Notes under the pieces: model-generated | Told to the model about the DNA's origin: nothing | Database searches by the model: none | What the model saw: the letters and a program-made list of their open reading frames with translations, nothing else | Position numbers and translations under genes: made by a program | From: Flavobacteriales bacterium | GTDB lineage: Bacteria; Bacteroidota; Bacteroidia; Flavobacteriales_F; PHOS-HE28 | Assembly (NCBI GenBank): GCA_016703005.1 | Contig: JADJCX010000031.1 | Location: forward strand, 102,404-166,403 | DNA: 64,000 nucleotides | Direction: 5' to 3' | Part shown: positions 26,818 through 35,508 of the stretch, one piece after another | Position numbering within the stretch: the first letter of the stretch is position 1 | Layout of the letters: every line of letters starts with the position of its first letter

Positions 26818-28263
26818 ATGGAATCACCCATCCTCAACTTCATCAACGGCCAGCTGCAGGCCGCTGCCTCCGGCCAGTGGCTTGTGAGCCATGCGCCGGC
26901 CACCGGCGAGGCCTATGTGCAACTTCCCGATAGCGACGAGCGCGATGTGGAGCAGGCGGTGGTCGCGGCGCACGCTGCCTTCCCTGCATGGAACGCCTTG
27001 GGGCGCGAGGGACGGAGCGATCGCCTGATGAAGTTGGCGGCCCTTATCGAGCGCGACTTGGAAAAGTTCGTGGCCGCGGAAAGCCGTGACAATGGGAAAC
27101 CGCTGTCGCTTGCACGCCGTGTGGACATTCCACGGGCGATCAGCAACTTCAGGTTTTTCGCAACGGGCATTCTGCACTTTGCGAGCGAGAGTCACATGAT
27201 GGACGATGTAGCGGTGAATTACACCGACCGGCAACCCTTCGGCGTGGCGGGTTGCATTAGTCCTTGGAACTTGCCTCTTTATCTCTTCACATGGAAGATC
27301 GCGCCCGCACTGGCCGCGGGGAATTGCGTAGTGGCCAAACCCAGCGAGGTGACACCGATGACCGCCTACATGTTGAGCGCGTTGTGCAACGAAGCAGGAC
27401 TTCCGCCAGGAGTGCTCAACATCGTTCACGGACTTGGTCCGAAGGTCGGCAGCGCCATCGTGTCGCACCCACGGATACCGGCGATCAGTTTCACCGGGGG
27501 GACGAAGACCGGCGCCGAGATCGCTCGTGTCGCTGCGCCGATGTTCAAGAAACTCAGCCTGGAACTTGGTGGTAAGAACCCGGTACTCGTGTTCGCCGAC
27601 TGCGATTTCGAGGACATGCTGAAGACCACTGTGCGCAGTTCGTTCACCAATCAAGGGCAGATCTGCTTGTGCGGGTCGCGGATCCTGATCGAGCGCTCGC
27701 TCTATCCGCGTTTCCGTGATGCCTTCGTTGCACGGGTGAAGGCACTTCGCGTGGGCGATCCGAACGATGCGGCCACCGATGTGGGGGCTGTGGTGAGCGA
27801 ACCGCACATGGAGAAGGTGCTCGCGTATATCGCGGGAGCGAAGAAGGATGGTGGCACGGTCTTGTGCGGTGGCGAGCGCGTGAAACTTGCGGGAGCATTG
27901 GCGAATGGCTGGTACATCGCCCCGACGGTCATAGAGGGTCTCGACAACAACTGCTCAGCGATACAGGAAGAGATCTTCGGTCCGGTGGTGACACTTCAGC
28001 CCTTCGATGATGAGGCTGACGCCCTGCGACTTGCGAACAGCACGCCATATGGCCTAGCCTCGGTAATCTGGACGAACGATCTGAAAAGGGCTCACCGTGT
28101 TGCGCGCGAGTTGAAAGCCGGGATCATTTGGATCAACTGCTGGATGGTGCGTGATCTACGGACCCCCTTCGGAGGAGTGAAGCAGAGCGGCGTGGGCCGC
28201 GAGGGTGGATGGGAAGCACTGCGCTTCTTTACCGAAGCGAAGAACGTCTGCGTGCGTCTTTGA
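26818..28263 (+). CDS. Aldehyde dehydrogenase, ALDH8/aminomuconate-semialdehyde type
   Basis: 481 residues, complete NAD(P)-dependent aldehyde dehydrogenase. Catalytic Cys283 in NQGQICLCGSRILIE, general base Glu249 in LELGGKNPV, Asn151 in SPWNLP and cofactor Lys174 in VVAKPSE. The segment QICLCGSRI is characteristic of the 2-aminomuconate / 2-hydroxymuconate semialdehyde dehydrogenase branch (ALDH8-like), active in kynurenine or catechol meta-cleavage breakdown. No other gene of those pathways is adjacent, so the substrate is an inference from the motif only. It converges on a 47-residue protein at 28229, with the 3' ends overlapping by 35 bases. Confidence 0.92.
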   Translation: MESPILNFINGQLQAAASGQWLVSHAPATGEAYVQLPDSDERDVEQAVVAAHAAFPAWNALGREGRSDRLMKLAALIERDLEKFVAAESRDNGKPLSLARRVDIPRAISNFRFFATGILHFASESHMMDDVAVNYTDRQPFGVAGCISPWNLPLYLFTWKIAPALAAGNCVVAKPSEVTPMTAYMLSALCNEAGLPPGVLNIVHGLGPKVGSAIVSHPRIPAISFTGGTKTGAEIARVAAPMFKKLSLELGGKNPVLVFADCDFEDMLKTTVRSSFTNQGQICLCGSRILIERSLYPRFRDAFVARVKALRVGDPNDAATDVGAVVSEPHMEKVLAYIAGAKKDGGTVLCGGERVKLAGALANGWYIAPTVIEGLDNNCSAIQEEIFGPVVTLQPFDDEADALRLANSTPYGLASVIWTNDLKRAHRVARELKAGIIWINCWMVRDLRTPFGGVKQSGVGREGGWEALRFFTEAKNVCVRL

Positions 28264-28372
28264 GCGCCGCATCGCCCTTCATGCCGTTGGTGAAGAACCA
28301 TCCGAACCGGTCGTTGAACCAGCGCTCGAACCGGTCGAGGCGCGACAAAAAGTTGAAAATGGAGTTGGCCAT
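28229..28372 (-). CDS. Small protein of 47 residues with an aromatic helix
   Basis: MANSIFNFLSRLDRFERWFN continues DRFGWFFTNGMKGDAALKDA and ends in a basic tail. ATG 28372 is chosen because GCAGGATC just upstream looks like a weak ribosome-binding site, and residues before it read as noise. The aromatic amphipathic helix suggests membrane-surface association. Similar short proteins occur in Bacteroidota genomes as hypotheticals. Its last 35 bases overlap the end of the ALDH gene on the other strand. Confidence 0.5.
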   Translation of the reverse strand: MANSIFNFLSRLDRFERWFNDRFGWFFTNGMKGDAALKDARRRSSLR

Positions 28373-28530
28373 GATCCTGCGGGTTATGCCATAGACGCGC
28401 GCAAGCCCCCGATCATTGCCCATACCACGGCGCAACGATGTGCGTTATTCGCGCTATCCCGAGGAACGGTAGGGTTGCGCGGTTGAACGGCGCGCTTTCC
28501 AACCGCCCACCACTGCACCGGGGTACCCAC

Positions 28531-28538
28531 TAAATTCG
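28531..28538 (+). promoter_or_regulatory. -7 box TAAATTCG before dxs
   Basis: TAAATTCG ends nine bases before the dxs ATG at 28548; a member of the TAnnTTnG series. Confidence 0.45.
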
Positions 28539-28547
28539 CCGCACACA

Positions 28548-29219
28548 ATGCCCTTTCCCACCGACCCCGCACAGTATCCCTTGCTCTCGGGTATCACCTA
28601 CCCGGCCGATCTGCGCAAATTGGATGAGCCGCAGTTGGAGCAGGTGTGCAAGGAACTGCGCGACTTCATCATTGATGTGGTGAGCGTGAAGGGCGGCCAC
28701 TTCGGTGCCAGTCTTGGGGTGGTGGAACTGACCGTCGCATTGCACTACGTGTTCAACACGCCGTACGATCAACTCGTTTGGGATGTTGGCCACCAAGCGT
28801 ATGGCCACAAGATCCTCACTGGTCGGCGCGAAGTGTTCCACACGAACCGCTTGTACAAAGGCCTCAGCGGATTCCCGAAGCGTAGCGAAAGCGAGTACGA
28901 CACCTTCGGCGTAGGGCATAGCAGTACTTCGGTAGGTGGCGCGCTCGGCATGGCGGTGGCCAGCAAGCTGAAAGGGGAGAAGGATCGCCAGGTGGTGGCC
29001 GTTATCGGCGATGGCGCAATGACGGCAGGCATGGCCTTCGAAGCATTGAACCACGGTGGCACGGCCAACAGCGATCTGCTGGTGGTGCTCAACGACAACT
29101 GCATGAGCATCGACCCGAACGTCGGTGCGTTGAAGGAGTACCTCACGGACATTACCACGGCAGAGCAACCTGTTCGAGAGTCTCAAGTTCCGCTACTTCG
29201 GACCGGTGGACGGCCATGA
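28548..29219 (+). CDS. dxs: 1-deoxy-D-xylulose-5-phosphate synthase, N-terminal part (interrupted)
   Basis: DXS condenses pyruvate and glyceraldehyde-3-phosphate with thiamine diphosphate, the first MEP-pathway step. This part has GGHFGASLGVVELTVALHYV, the His of VGHQAYGHKIL, the ThDP motif IGDGAMTAGMAFEALNHGG and NDNCMSIDPNVGAL. After LKEYLTDITTA the frame is lost. The sequence jumps directly to what should be SNLFESLKFRYFGPVDGHDV in another frame, so about 45 codons usual in Bacteroidota DXS appear to be missing, plus a frame change, near 29165. Confidence 0.9.
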   Translation: MPFPTDPAQYPLLSGITYPADLRKLDEPQLEQVCKELRDFIIDVVSVKGGHFGASLGVVELTVALHYVFNTPYDQLVWDVGHQAYGHKILTGRREVFHTNRLYKGLSGFPKRSESEYDTFGVGHSSTSVGGALGMAVASKLKGEKDRQVVAVIGDGAMTAGMAFEALNHGGTANSDLLVVLNDNCMSIDPNVGALKEYLTDITTAEQPVRESQVPLLRTGGRP

Positions 29220-29242
29220 CGTAGAGCGCTTGGTGAAGGTGC

Positions 29243-30373
29243 TTGCGCGACCTCAAGGATATTCCGGGTCCCAAGATCCTGCACACCGTTACGGTGAAGG
29301 GCAAGGGGTACAAGCCTGCGGAAGAAGGCAGCGCCACGGTGTGGCATGCGCCCGGCCTTTTCAACAAGGAGACCGGCGAGATCATTAAAGTGGTGCCCAA
29401 GAGCCCACAGCCGCCCAAGTACCAAGATGTCTTCGGCCACACCATCGTGGAATTGGCGGAGAAGAACCCGAAGATCGTTGGCGTCACGCCCGCTATGCCA
29501 TCGGGCTCATCGCTCAACATCATGATGAAGGCTATGCCGGATCGAGCCTTCGACGTCGGTATCGCTGAGCAGCACGCCGTGACCTTCTCCGCCGGCATGG
29601 CCACGCAAGGGCTAGTGCCCTTCTGCAACATCTACAGCTCATTCATGCAACGCGCGTACGATCAAGTGGTGCACGATGTGGCGTTGCAGAAGTTGCATGT
29701 GATCTTCTGTTTGGATCGTGGTGGTTTGGCCGGGGCCGATGGTCCCACACACCACGGGGCATTCGACATCGCGTACTTCCGGTGCATCCCGAACATGATC
29801 GTGAGCGCGCCGATGAACGAGGAGGAGCTGCGCAACCTCATGTACACTGCGCAGCTGCGCAACACTGGTCCCTTCAGCATCCGCTACCCACGCGGAGAGG
29901 GGGTGATGACGGAGTGGAAGACACCGTTCAAAGAGATCAACATCGGCACCGGACGCAAGGTGCGTTCAGGCAACGATGTTGCCGTGCTCACTATCGGGCA
30001 CATCGGCAACGTCGCAGCGAAAGGGATCGATGCCCTGCAAGCCGAAGGCTATTCCGTTGCGCACTACGACATGCGTTTCGCGAAACCGATAGATGAGATG
30101 CTGCTGCACGAGGTTTTCGGAAAGTTCAAGCATGTGATCACCGTGGAAGACGGCTGCATCCAAGGCGGCATGGGCAGTGCGGTGCTTGAGTTCATGGCCG
30201 ACCACGGTTACTCGGCACAAGTCAAGCGTCTCGGTATTCCTGACAAATGGATCGAGCACGGCAGCCAGAAGGAGCTATACGCTGAATGCGGGTTTGATGA
30301 GGTGGCACTCGTAGCCGTGGTGAAGGAGATGATGCCGATGAAGGGGACGAAGAACGCGAGCGCCTCCGCCTGA
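29243..30373 (+). CDS. dxs: 1-deoxy-D-xylulose-5-phosphate synthase, C-terminal part (interrupted)
   Basis: Continues the enzyme: RDLKDIPGPKILHTVTVKGK, then the pyrimidine-binding domain with DVGIAEQHAVTFSAGMATQG (catalytic Glu) and LDRGGLAGADGPTHHGAFDI, and the transketolase C-terminal domain from about residue 250. The short stretch 29170-29243 reads SNLFESLKFRYFGPVDGHDV in a third frame; CTTGCGCGAC in place of CTGCGCGAC gives the second frame change (VLARPQG instead of VLRDLKD). A split, gapped dxs next to an intact dxr argues for an assembly fault, since the pathway is normally essential. It converges on the holB-like gene, nine bases apart. Confidence 0.92.
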   Translation: MRDLKDIPGPKILHTVTVKGKGYKPAEEGSATVWHAPGLFNKETGEIIKVVPKSPQPPKYQDVFGHTIVELAEKNPKIVGVTPAMPSGSSLNIMMKAMPDRAFDVGIAEQHAVTFSAGMATQGLVPFCNIYSSFMQRAYDQVVHDVALQKLHVIFCLDRGGLAGADGPTHHGAFDIAYFRCIPNMIVSAPMNEEELRNLMYTAQLRNTGPFSIRYPRGEGVMTEWKTPFKEINIGTGRKVRSGNDVAVLTIGHIGNVAAKGIDALQAEGYSVAHYDMRFAKPIDEMLLHEVFGKFKHVITVEDGCIQGGMGSAVLEFMADHGYSAQVKRLGIPDKWIEHGSQKELYAECGFDEVALVAVVKEMMPMKGTKNASASA

Positions 30374-30382
30374 GGCAAGATC

Positions 30383-31504
30383 TCACGCCGCCTTCAGCAG
30401 CCCAAAGAGCTTGTAGCTGAGGTCCATGAAGAGCACCTTCGGATTGGCATTGCGGTCCAAATGCGCGTGTGCCGTTTCCAGTTCTTGACGGATGCCGCTG
30501 GCGTTCCTGTCGTTGAGCAGCGTGCCGAATTTGCCTACGAACTCCAGCTCCTGGCCCATGGCGCGGATGAGATCCGGCGCCTGTTGCCAGTGGTACACGC
30601 ACTGCCGGATGATGTACAGCGCGTAACGCATCAGCGCTTTCTGTTGCTCGCGTCCAAGGCTCGCGAAGTGGTCGCTGAATTGCACGGTCTCCACAACCTT
30701 TCGACCATAGCAGGCACGCAACCAGTCGCGGAAGAAAATGAACAGCTCGTCCTCTGTGCGTTCCACCATTGCCTTCGCCTCCAACAGATCGCCCTCGCAC
30801 CGCGCCGCGATGCTTTGCGCTTCGTTCTGTGGAAGTCCGGCGCGCAGCATCAGTTCCGTTGCGACATCCGCAGGCGAGAATCCGGGCACCTTCACCAGTT
30901 GCGTACGGCTGAGGATGGTGGGAAGCATCAGGTCCTGGTGTTCACTCACGAGCAGGTACACGGTGCCGGGCTCCGGCTCCTCCAGTCCTTTCAGCAGCGC
31001 ATTGGCGGCCTCGATGTTCATGCGTTCTGCATACCAGATCAACAGCACACGTAAACCACCCTGGCTGCTTTTGAAACTGAGTTTGCGTAAGCTATTATGC
31101 GTTTCGCTCACGCGGATGATGCCCTTCGCGTTGTCCTTTTCGATGACACCGTACCATGCCGTTTCATCGATCAACGGCTCTTTCAACACGGCCGTGCGCC
31201 ACTCGCCTACGAGGTCGTCGCTTGTGCGGATCTTCTCTTTCTCATTCGTGAAGATGGGAAAGGAGTAGTGTACATCCGGATGTGCCAGCTTGTCCATCAT
31301 GCTGCACGAAGCGCACACGCCGCAGGCATCGGCTTGGCCCGGTTCTTTGCACACCAAGTAGCGCGCGTAGGCCAGCGCTAACGCCAGATTCCCACTGCCG
31401 CGTGGACCGAGGAACAACTGAGCATGCGCGATGCGCCCTTCCCGCGCGGCACCTATGAGGTGCGCCTTCAGGTCTGCTTGGCCGGGGATGGAGGAGAATA
31501 GCAT
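30383..31504 (-). CDS. holB: DNA polymerase III subunit delta' (HolB-like)
   Basis: 373 residues from ATG 31504 (MLFSSIPGQADLKAHL). It is an AAA+ clamp-loader subunit: RIAHAQLFLGPRGSGNLALA is the P-loop region with Asn where Lys would be, as usual in delta', followed by a four-Cys zinc module in CKEPGQADACGVCASC, LLIWYAERMNIEAANALLKG with LEEPEPGTVYLL, and LPTILSRTQLVKV (sensor 1, SRC-like). The C-terminal collar is helical. It has no operon partner upstream; the receiver gene starts 205 bases away. Confidence 0.85.
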   Translation of the reverse strand: MLFSSIPGQADLKAHLIGAAREGRIAHAQLFLGPRGSGNLALALAYARYLVCKEPGQADACGVCASCSMMDKLAHPDVHYSFPIFTNEKEKIRTSDDLVGEWRTAVLKEPLIDETAWYGVIEKDNAKGIIRVSETHNSLRKLSFKSSQGGLRVLLIWYAERMNIEAANALLKGLEEPEPGTVYLLVSEHQDLMLPTILSRTQLVKVPGFSPADVATELMLRAGLPQNEAQSIAARCEGDLLEAKAMVERTEDELFIFFRDWLRACYGRKVVETVQFSDHFASLGREQQKALMRYALYIIRQCVYHWQQAPDLIRAMGQELEFVGKFGTLLNDRNASGIRQELETAHAHLDRNANPKVLFMDLSYKLFGLLKAA

Positions 31505-31708
31505 GCGTCTTTGTCCCGATCCTGTCGGGAGGCGCAAAATACCTCACCCTGCCCCTTCTCGAATCCTCGGTCGCGTTGCGTCCTTCGGCCAACTCCTGTG
31601 GAGAGTTGCTCGAGGCCACATGCTAGGAGAGGGTCTGAGCGGAACGGACGAGGCTCGGCGGATGCGCATTCGCACATCTCCACATCCATCACATCTTCAC
31701 ATTGGAAC

Positions 31709-32068
31709 TCAGGCCGCCAGCAACCGCCGCACCTCGTGCACGAGTTCGCTTGGATCGAAGGGCTTGGCGATGAACGTATTGGCACCGCTGCCACGCACTG
31801 CTTCCCTAAGGTGCTCTTCTTCCCGACCGCTCAGGGCGATCACCGGGAGTTCGTGCCCACGGGCGCGAAGGCCCTCGATCAACGACATGCCATCGAGGAA
31901 CGGAAGGCCAAGATCCACCAGCACAGCATGCACATGCACCTTCTCAACCAACTCGAACAAGTCGCGGCCATCGGCCAAGGCGATCACTTCATGACCGGCA
32001 GCGCTCAGTCTGCGGCCGATCAAGCTGCGCAACAGGTCGTCGTCTTCGATGAGGATAAGGCGGGCCAT
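31709..32068 (-). CDS. Single-domain response regulator (CheY-like)
   Basis: 119 residues, a receiver domain only. Acidic cluster IEDDD (residues 7-11), phospho-acceptor Asp52 in AVLVDLGLP, Ser in VIALSGREEE, and Lys in FIAKPFD. No output domain, so it probably works by protein contact or in a phosphorelay. Located 43 bases downstream of rseP on the same strand. No kinase is next to it; the nearest is the damaged kinase at 24-25 kb. Confidence 0.88.
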   Translation of the reverse strand: MARLILIEDDDLLRSLIGRRLSAAGHEVIALADGRDLFELVEKVHVHAVLVDLGLPFLDGMSLIEGLRARGHELPVIALSGREEEHLREAVRGSGANTFIAKPFDPSELVHEVRRLLAA

Positions 32069-32110
32069 GTGGCCTGTTCCTACGGACCGTTCAACAGGAA
32101 GGTTGCGCGC

Positions 32111-33448
32111 TCAGAATTTGCCCGTCAATCCCTTGATCACGTCGTTGCCGTTCGCGAACAACAGCAGACCCAAGAGGAGCACCATGCCCACCATCTGTGC
32201 CACCTCCATCACACGCTGAGGTGCTGGCTTGCGCGCCACCATTTCATACAGCAGGAATACCACATGACCGCCATCAAGTGCTGGGATCGGCAGGATGTTC
32301 ATGAAGGCAAGGATGATGCTGATGAAGGCGGTGAGCATCCAGAAACTCTGCCAGTCCCATTCGTCCGGGAACATGCTGCCCATGCTTCCGAAGCCACCCA
32401 CTTGCTTGGCGCCGCTCTTCGTGAAGAGCAGTTTCAGGGAGGACACATAGTCGTTCAATTTCTCAAGACCAAAGGAGATCCCGGCTGGGAACGACTCAAG
32501 GAAACCGTATTTCTTGGTCTCTATGTGGTAGGCATGTCCACGCGCGACCAAAGAGTCATAGGAGGCCATGGTTTTCACGCCGATGAATCCTTCGTCGTTC
32601 ACTTGCACAGGCAACGCCACGGGTTGCCCTGCCCGCTCCACGTGGACTTGTACTTGGACGTTCTTCTTATCCTTGAGATAGCCGGTGAACTGGTCGAACA
32701 TGGGCGTTGGCACACTGTCCACCGCCACGATCCGATCCCCCACTTGCAGCCCCGCTTTCTCGCCATTGCTTTGATCCGTGAAACCACCCACATAGAAGGG
32801 GATGCGTTCGGATAGCAACACCTTCTCTTCAACACCCAAGGAGCGCTCCTCGATGTCTTCCGGCAACACCACCAGCACCTTGCTGCCGTTGCGATCCAGC
32901 TCAAGTTTTTTGGCGTCGTTGATCAGGATCTGCTTGGCCGCTTGCTGTAGCGATTCGGGTTTCACGCCGTCCACGGTGAGCAAGCGGTCGCCGGGTTGCA
33001 CACCGAACTCCTGCATGGTTTTACTCGGCACTAAGCCGTACGGAGAATTCTCAATCGGCAGGTAATCGAGGCCCCACACGAAGAGCACGCCGATGTAGAT
33101 CGCGATGCCCAACAGCAGGTTCACCGTAACGCCGCCGATCATAACGATCAGCCGTTGCCATGCGGGCTTGCTGCGGAACTCCCAAGGCTCTGGTGGCTTT
33201 GCCATCTGCGCCTTGTCCATGCTCTCATCGACCATGCCGCTGATCTTCACGTAGCCACCCAGCGGCAACCAGCCGATGCCGTATTCCGTGTCTCCTTTCT
33301 TCTTCTTCCAGAGCGAGAACCAGGGGTCGAAGAAGAGGTAGAACTTCTCCACGCGGATCTTGAACCAGCGAGCGGGCAGGAAGTGCCCCATCTCGTGCAG
33401 GACGATGAGAATGGACAGGCTGAGAAGTAGCTGAGCGGCTTGGATCAT
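32111..33448 (-). CDS. rseP: Site-2 protease RseP
   Basis: 445 residues, inner-membrane zinc metalloprotease that cleaves substrates within the membrane, such as anti-sigma factors. His18-Glu-x-x-His22 lies in VLHEMGHF in the first helix; the third ligand region is NILPIPALDGGH near residue 390. Two PDZ domains lie between (VQPGDRLLTVDGVKPESL and LQVGDRIVAVDSVPTPM). Its start overlaps the end of dxr by four bases, the classical dxr-rseP pairing. Length is normal for Bacteroidota. Confidence 0.95.
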   Translation of the reverse strand: MIQAAQLLLSLSILIVLHEMGHFLPARWFKIRVEKFYLFFDPWFSLWKKKKGDTEYGIGWLPLGGYVKISGMVDESMDKAQMAKPPEPWEFRSKPAWQRLIVMIGGVTVNLLLGIAIYIGVLFVWGLDYLPIENSPYGLVPSKTMQEFGVQPGDRLLTVDGVKPESLQQAAKQILINDAKKLELDRNGSKVLVVLPEDIEERSLGVEEKVLLSERIPFYVGGFTDQSNGEKAGLQVGDRIVAVDSVPTPMFDQFTGYLKDKKNVQVQVHVERAGQPVALPVQVNDEGFIGVKTMASYDSLVARGHAYHIETKKYGFLESFPAGISFGLEKLNDYVSSLKLLFTKSGAKQVGGFGSMGSMFPDEWDWQSFWMLTAFISIILAFMNILPIPALDGGHVVFLLYEMVARKPAPQRVMEVAQMVGMVLLLGLLLFANGNDVIKGLTGKF

Positions 33449-34608
33449 GGTTGAAGTATCGACAACCGCGCGCGCGCTACGCGCCTTGTTTCAGCGTCCG
33501 TAGCAGCGATGGCGTCGAGTGTTGGAGCGGGGTCAAAGGTCGCCTTCGAGAGGCAATGCTCCACCAGGTCGCTCATTTCAAGGAAACCGATACGCGACTT
33601 CAGGAATGCTTCCACAGCGATCTCATTGGCCGCATTGAGCACACAGGGCATATTGCCGCCCTGCTTCATGGCCTCCAGCGCCAGCGTCAGGTTCCGGAAA
33701 GTCGCGAGGTCGGGTGGCTCGAAGGTCAGGGCGGGGTAGGCCATGAAGTCGAAGCGTGGCCAAGCGGTCTTAAGCCTTTCAGGATAGGCCATGGCGTATT
33801 GGATCGGCAGCTTCATATCGGGCAAGCCGAGTTGCGCCTTCATGCTGCCATCGGCGAATTGCACCAAGCTGTGCACGATGCTCTGTGGGTGCACCACGAT
33901 CTCGATCTGTTCCGGTTTCAGGTTGAAGAGCCACTTGGCCTCAATGGCTTCCAGCCCTTTGTTCATCAGGCTCGCACTGTCGATCGTCACCTTGGCACCC
34001 ATGTCCCAGTTGGGATGCTTCAGTGCTTGGGCTGCCGTCACCTTCTCCAATTCATTGCGCTTCTTTCCTCGGAACGGACCACCGCTCGCGGTGAGCACGA
34101 TCTTCTCGATCGGGTTGTCCCACTCTCCGGCCAGGCACTGGAAAATGGCGCTGTGCTCGCTGTCCACGGGGTAGATGTTGGCGCCCTTCTCCCGTGCCAG
34201 TTTTGTTACCAAATGCCCCGCGGCCACCAGTGTTTCCTTGTTCGCGAGAGCGATGTGCTTGCCTTCTTCGAGCGCTGCCAGCGTTGGTCGCAGACCGGCA
34301 TAACCAACGAGGGCCGTAAGCACGAGCTCGATCCCCTCGCTGCGTACGGCCTGTTCGATCGCCGCTTCGCCTGCGTACACCTTCATGCCGAGCGGGAACA
34401 GGATGTCCTTCACTTCCTGATAACGCGCTTCGTCACCAATCACCACCGCATTCGGGTTGAACTCCTTGGCTTGTGCGACCAGCAGGTCGCTGTTCTTCCC
34501 GGCCGTGAGCAGTTCAACCTGAAAACGATCGGGCTGCTCGCGCACCACCTGTAGCGCTTGCGTACCGATGCTGCCCGTGCTGCCCAGGATGGCAATGCCT
34601 TTTTTCAT
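33445..34608 (-). CDS. dxr: 1-deoxy-D-xylulose-5-phosphate reductoisomerase
   Basis: 387 residues. It converts DXP to 2-C-methylerythritol-4-phosphate with NADPH. Nucleotide motif GSTGSIGTQAL at residues 8-18, active-site segments ALANKETLVAAGHLVT and PVDSEHSAIFQCL, TASGGPFRG, and HPNWDMGAKVTIDSASLMNK with metal- and substrate-binding residues. Complete and in frame, unlike dxs in the same window. Translationally coupled to rseP by a four-base overlap. Confidence 0.96.
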   Translation of the reverse strand: MKKGIAILGSTGSIGTQALQVVREQPDRFQVELLTAGKNSDLLVAQAKEFNPNAVVIGDEARYQEVKDILFPLGMKVYAGEAAIEQAVRSEGIELVLTALVGYAGLRPTLAALEEGKHIALANKETLVAAGHLVTKLAREKGANIYPVDSEHSAIFQCLAGEWDNPIEKIVLTASGGPFRGKKRNELEKVTAAQALKHPNWDMGAKVTIDSASLMNKGLEAIEAKWLFNLKPEQIEIVVHPQSIVHSLVQFADGSMKAQLGLPDMKLPIQYAMAYPERLKTAWPRFDFMAYPALTFEPPDLATFRNLTLALEAMKQGGNMPCVLNAANEIAVEAFLKSRIGFLEMSDLVEHCLSKATFDPAPTLDAIAATDAETRRVARARLSILQP

Positions 34609-34633
34609 GTCAGGGCGCGAAGATCGCCTGCGA

Positions 34634-35436
34634 CTATCTGTCTTGAGTGACGGACTTGCGTTTGCCCCAACTGAGCGTATACCCTAGGTTCAGCTCCCAA
34701 TAGGAGAAATACTGCTCGAATGCACCGTTGGTCCGTTCCTGAGTGCCGGGAAGTACTAGGGCTGTCCCGGTGATATGGGGGCTAAGTGTGCGTTGAAAAA
34801 TGAGGGAAAGCATCAGATCGTTCCCGATTCTCGTGCGGCGGATAAATCCAGCACGCGCCGTGAATCCCGGATAAACCCGATTTGCGAAAGTCGTGTAGCT
34901 CAGATATGCCGCCTCTTCGCTGTTTGATGCGGTGTTCGGATTGGACACAAGGTCGGTGACGAAGCCCGTTTTACCGAACAAACTGGTCGGTCCGAAACCG
35001 AATTGCAGGTGGATCTGTTTGGATATAGCGCGTTCAAAGGCCACGCCAATTGCCGCATATGTTGTGGAGATGATGCCCCCCATTTCTTCATGCACCCCGA
35101 AACCAGCAAGTTCCGCGCTTTCGGTCCCGCTAAGCCGAAGTGCGAAGGACGTTGGAGTTCGGGAATAACCAACCCCAACCCAGAGGCCCAGGCCGCTTTT
35201 GGAAAAGCGTGAGTAGCACGTGCAAGGGAAAGGGATCGGCCGGTAATGGGGTCCATTGCATTGAGCGGGCCGTCATTACGGTAGATGTCGGGCGCAGTTG
35301 ACCATCTATAACCCACGTCGATGCGCAAACGGTTCGCGCCAGCCGAGTAGGCCGTTGTGTCGCCCGACTGTGCCATTGAGGCCATAGACACACCCGTCAG
35401 CGCGAGTGAGAACCAAGTGCCGGCGAGTGTCTTCAT
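34634..35436 (-). CDS. Outer-membrane beta-barrel protein, frameshifted
   Basis: ATG 35436 opens a signal peptide (MKTLAGTWFSLALTGVSMAS, then MAQ). It continues NRLRIDVGYRWSTAPDIYRN to SLARATHAFPK, where a run of four A near 35199 lacks one base; adding it gives KSGLGLWVGVGYSRTPTSFA and then GVHEEMGGIISTTYAAIGVA in the frame that runs to 34634. The rest alternates in barrel fashion (HLQFGFGPTSLFGK, FTARAGFIRRTRIGNDLML) and ends YWELNLGYTLSWGKRKSV. Total about 267 residues. No family recognised; outer-membrane location is inferred from strand pattern and signal peptide. Confidence 0.65.
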
Positions 35437-35508
35437 CTTGATCGGGTCGTAGAGGTTCGCATTCCCTCTGCGCTGTAGCGAACATAACGGAAGTAGGAGC
35501 CGTCCGGA

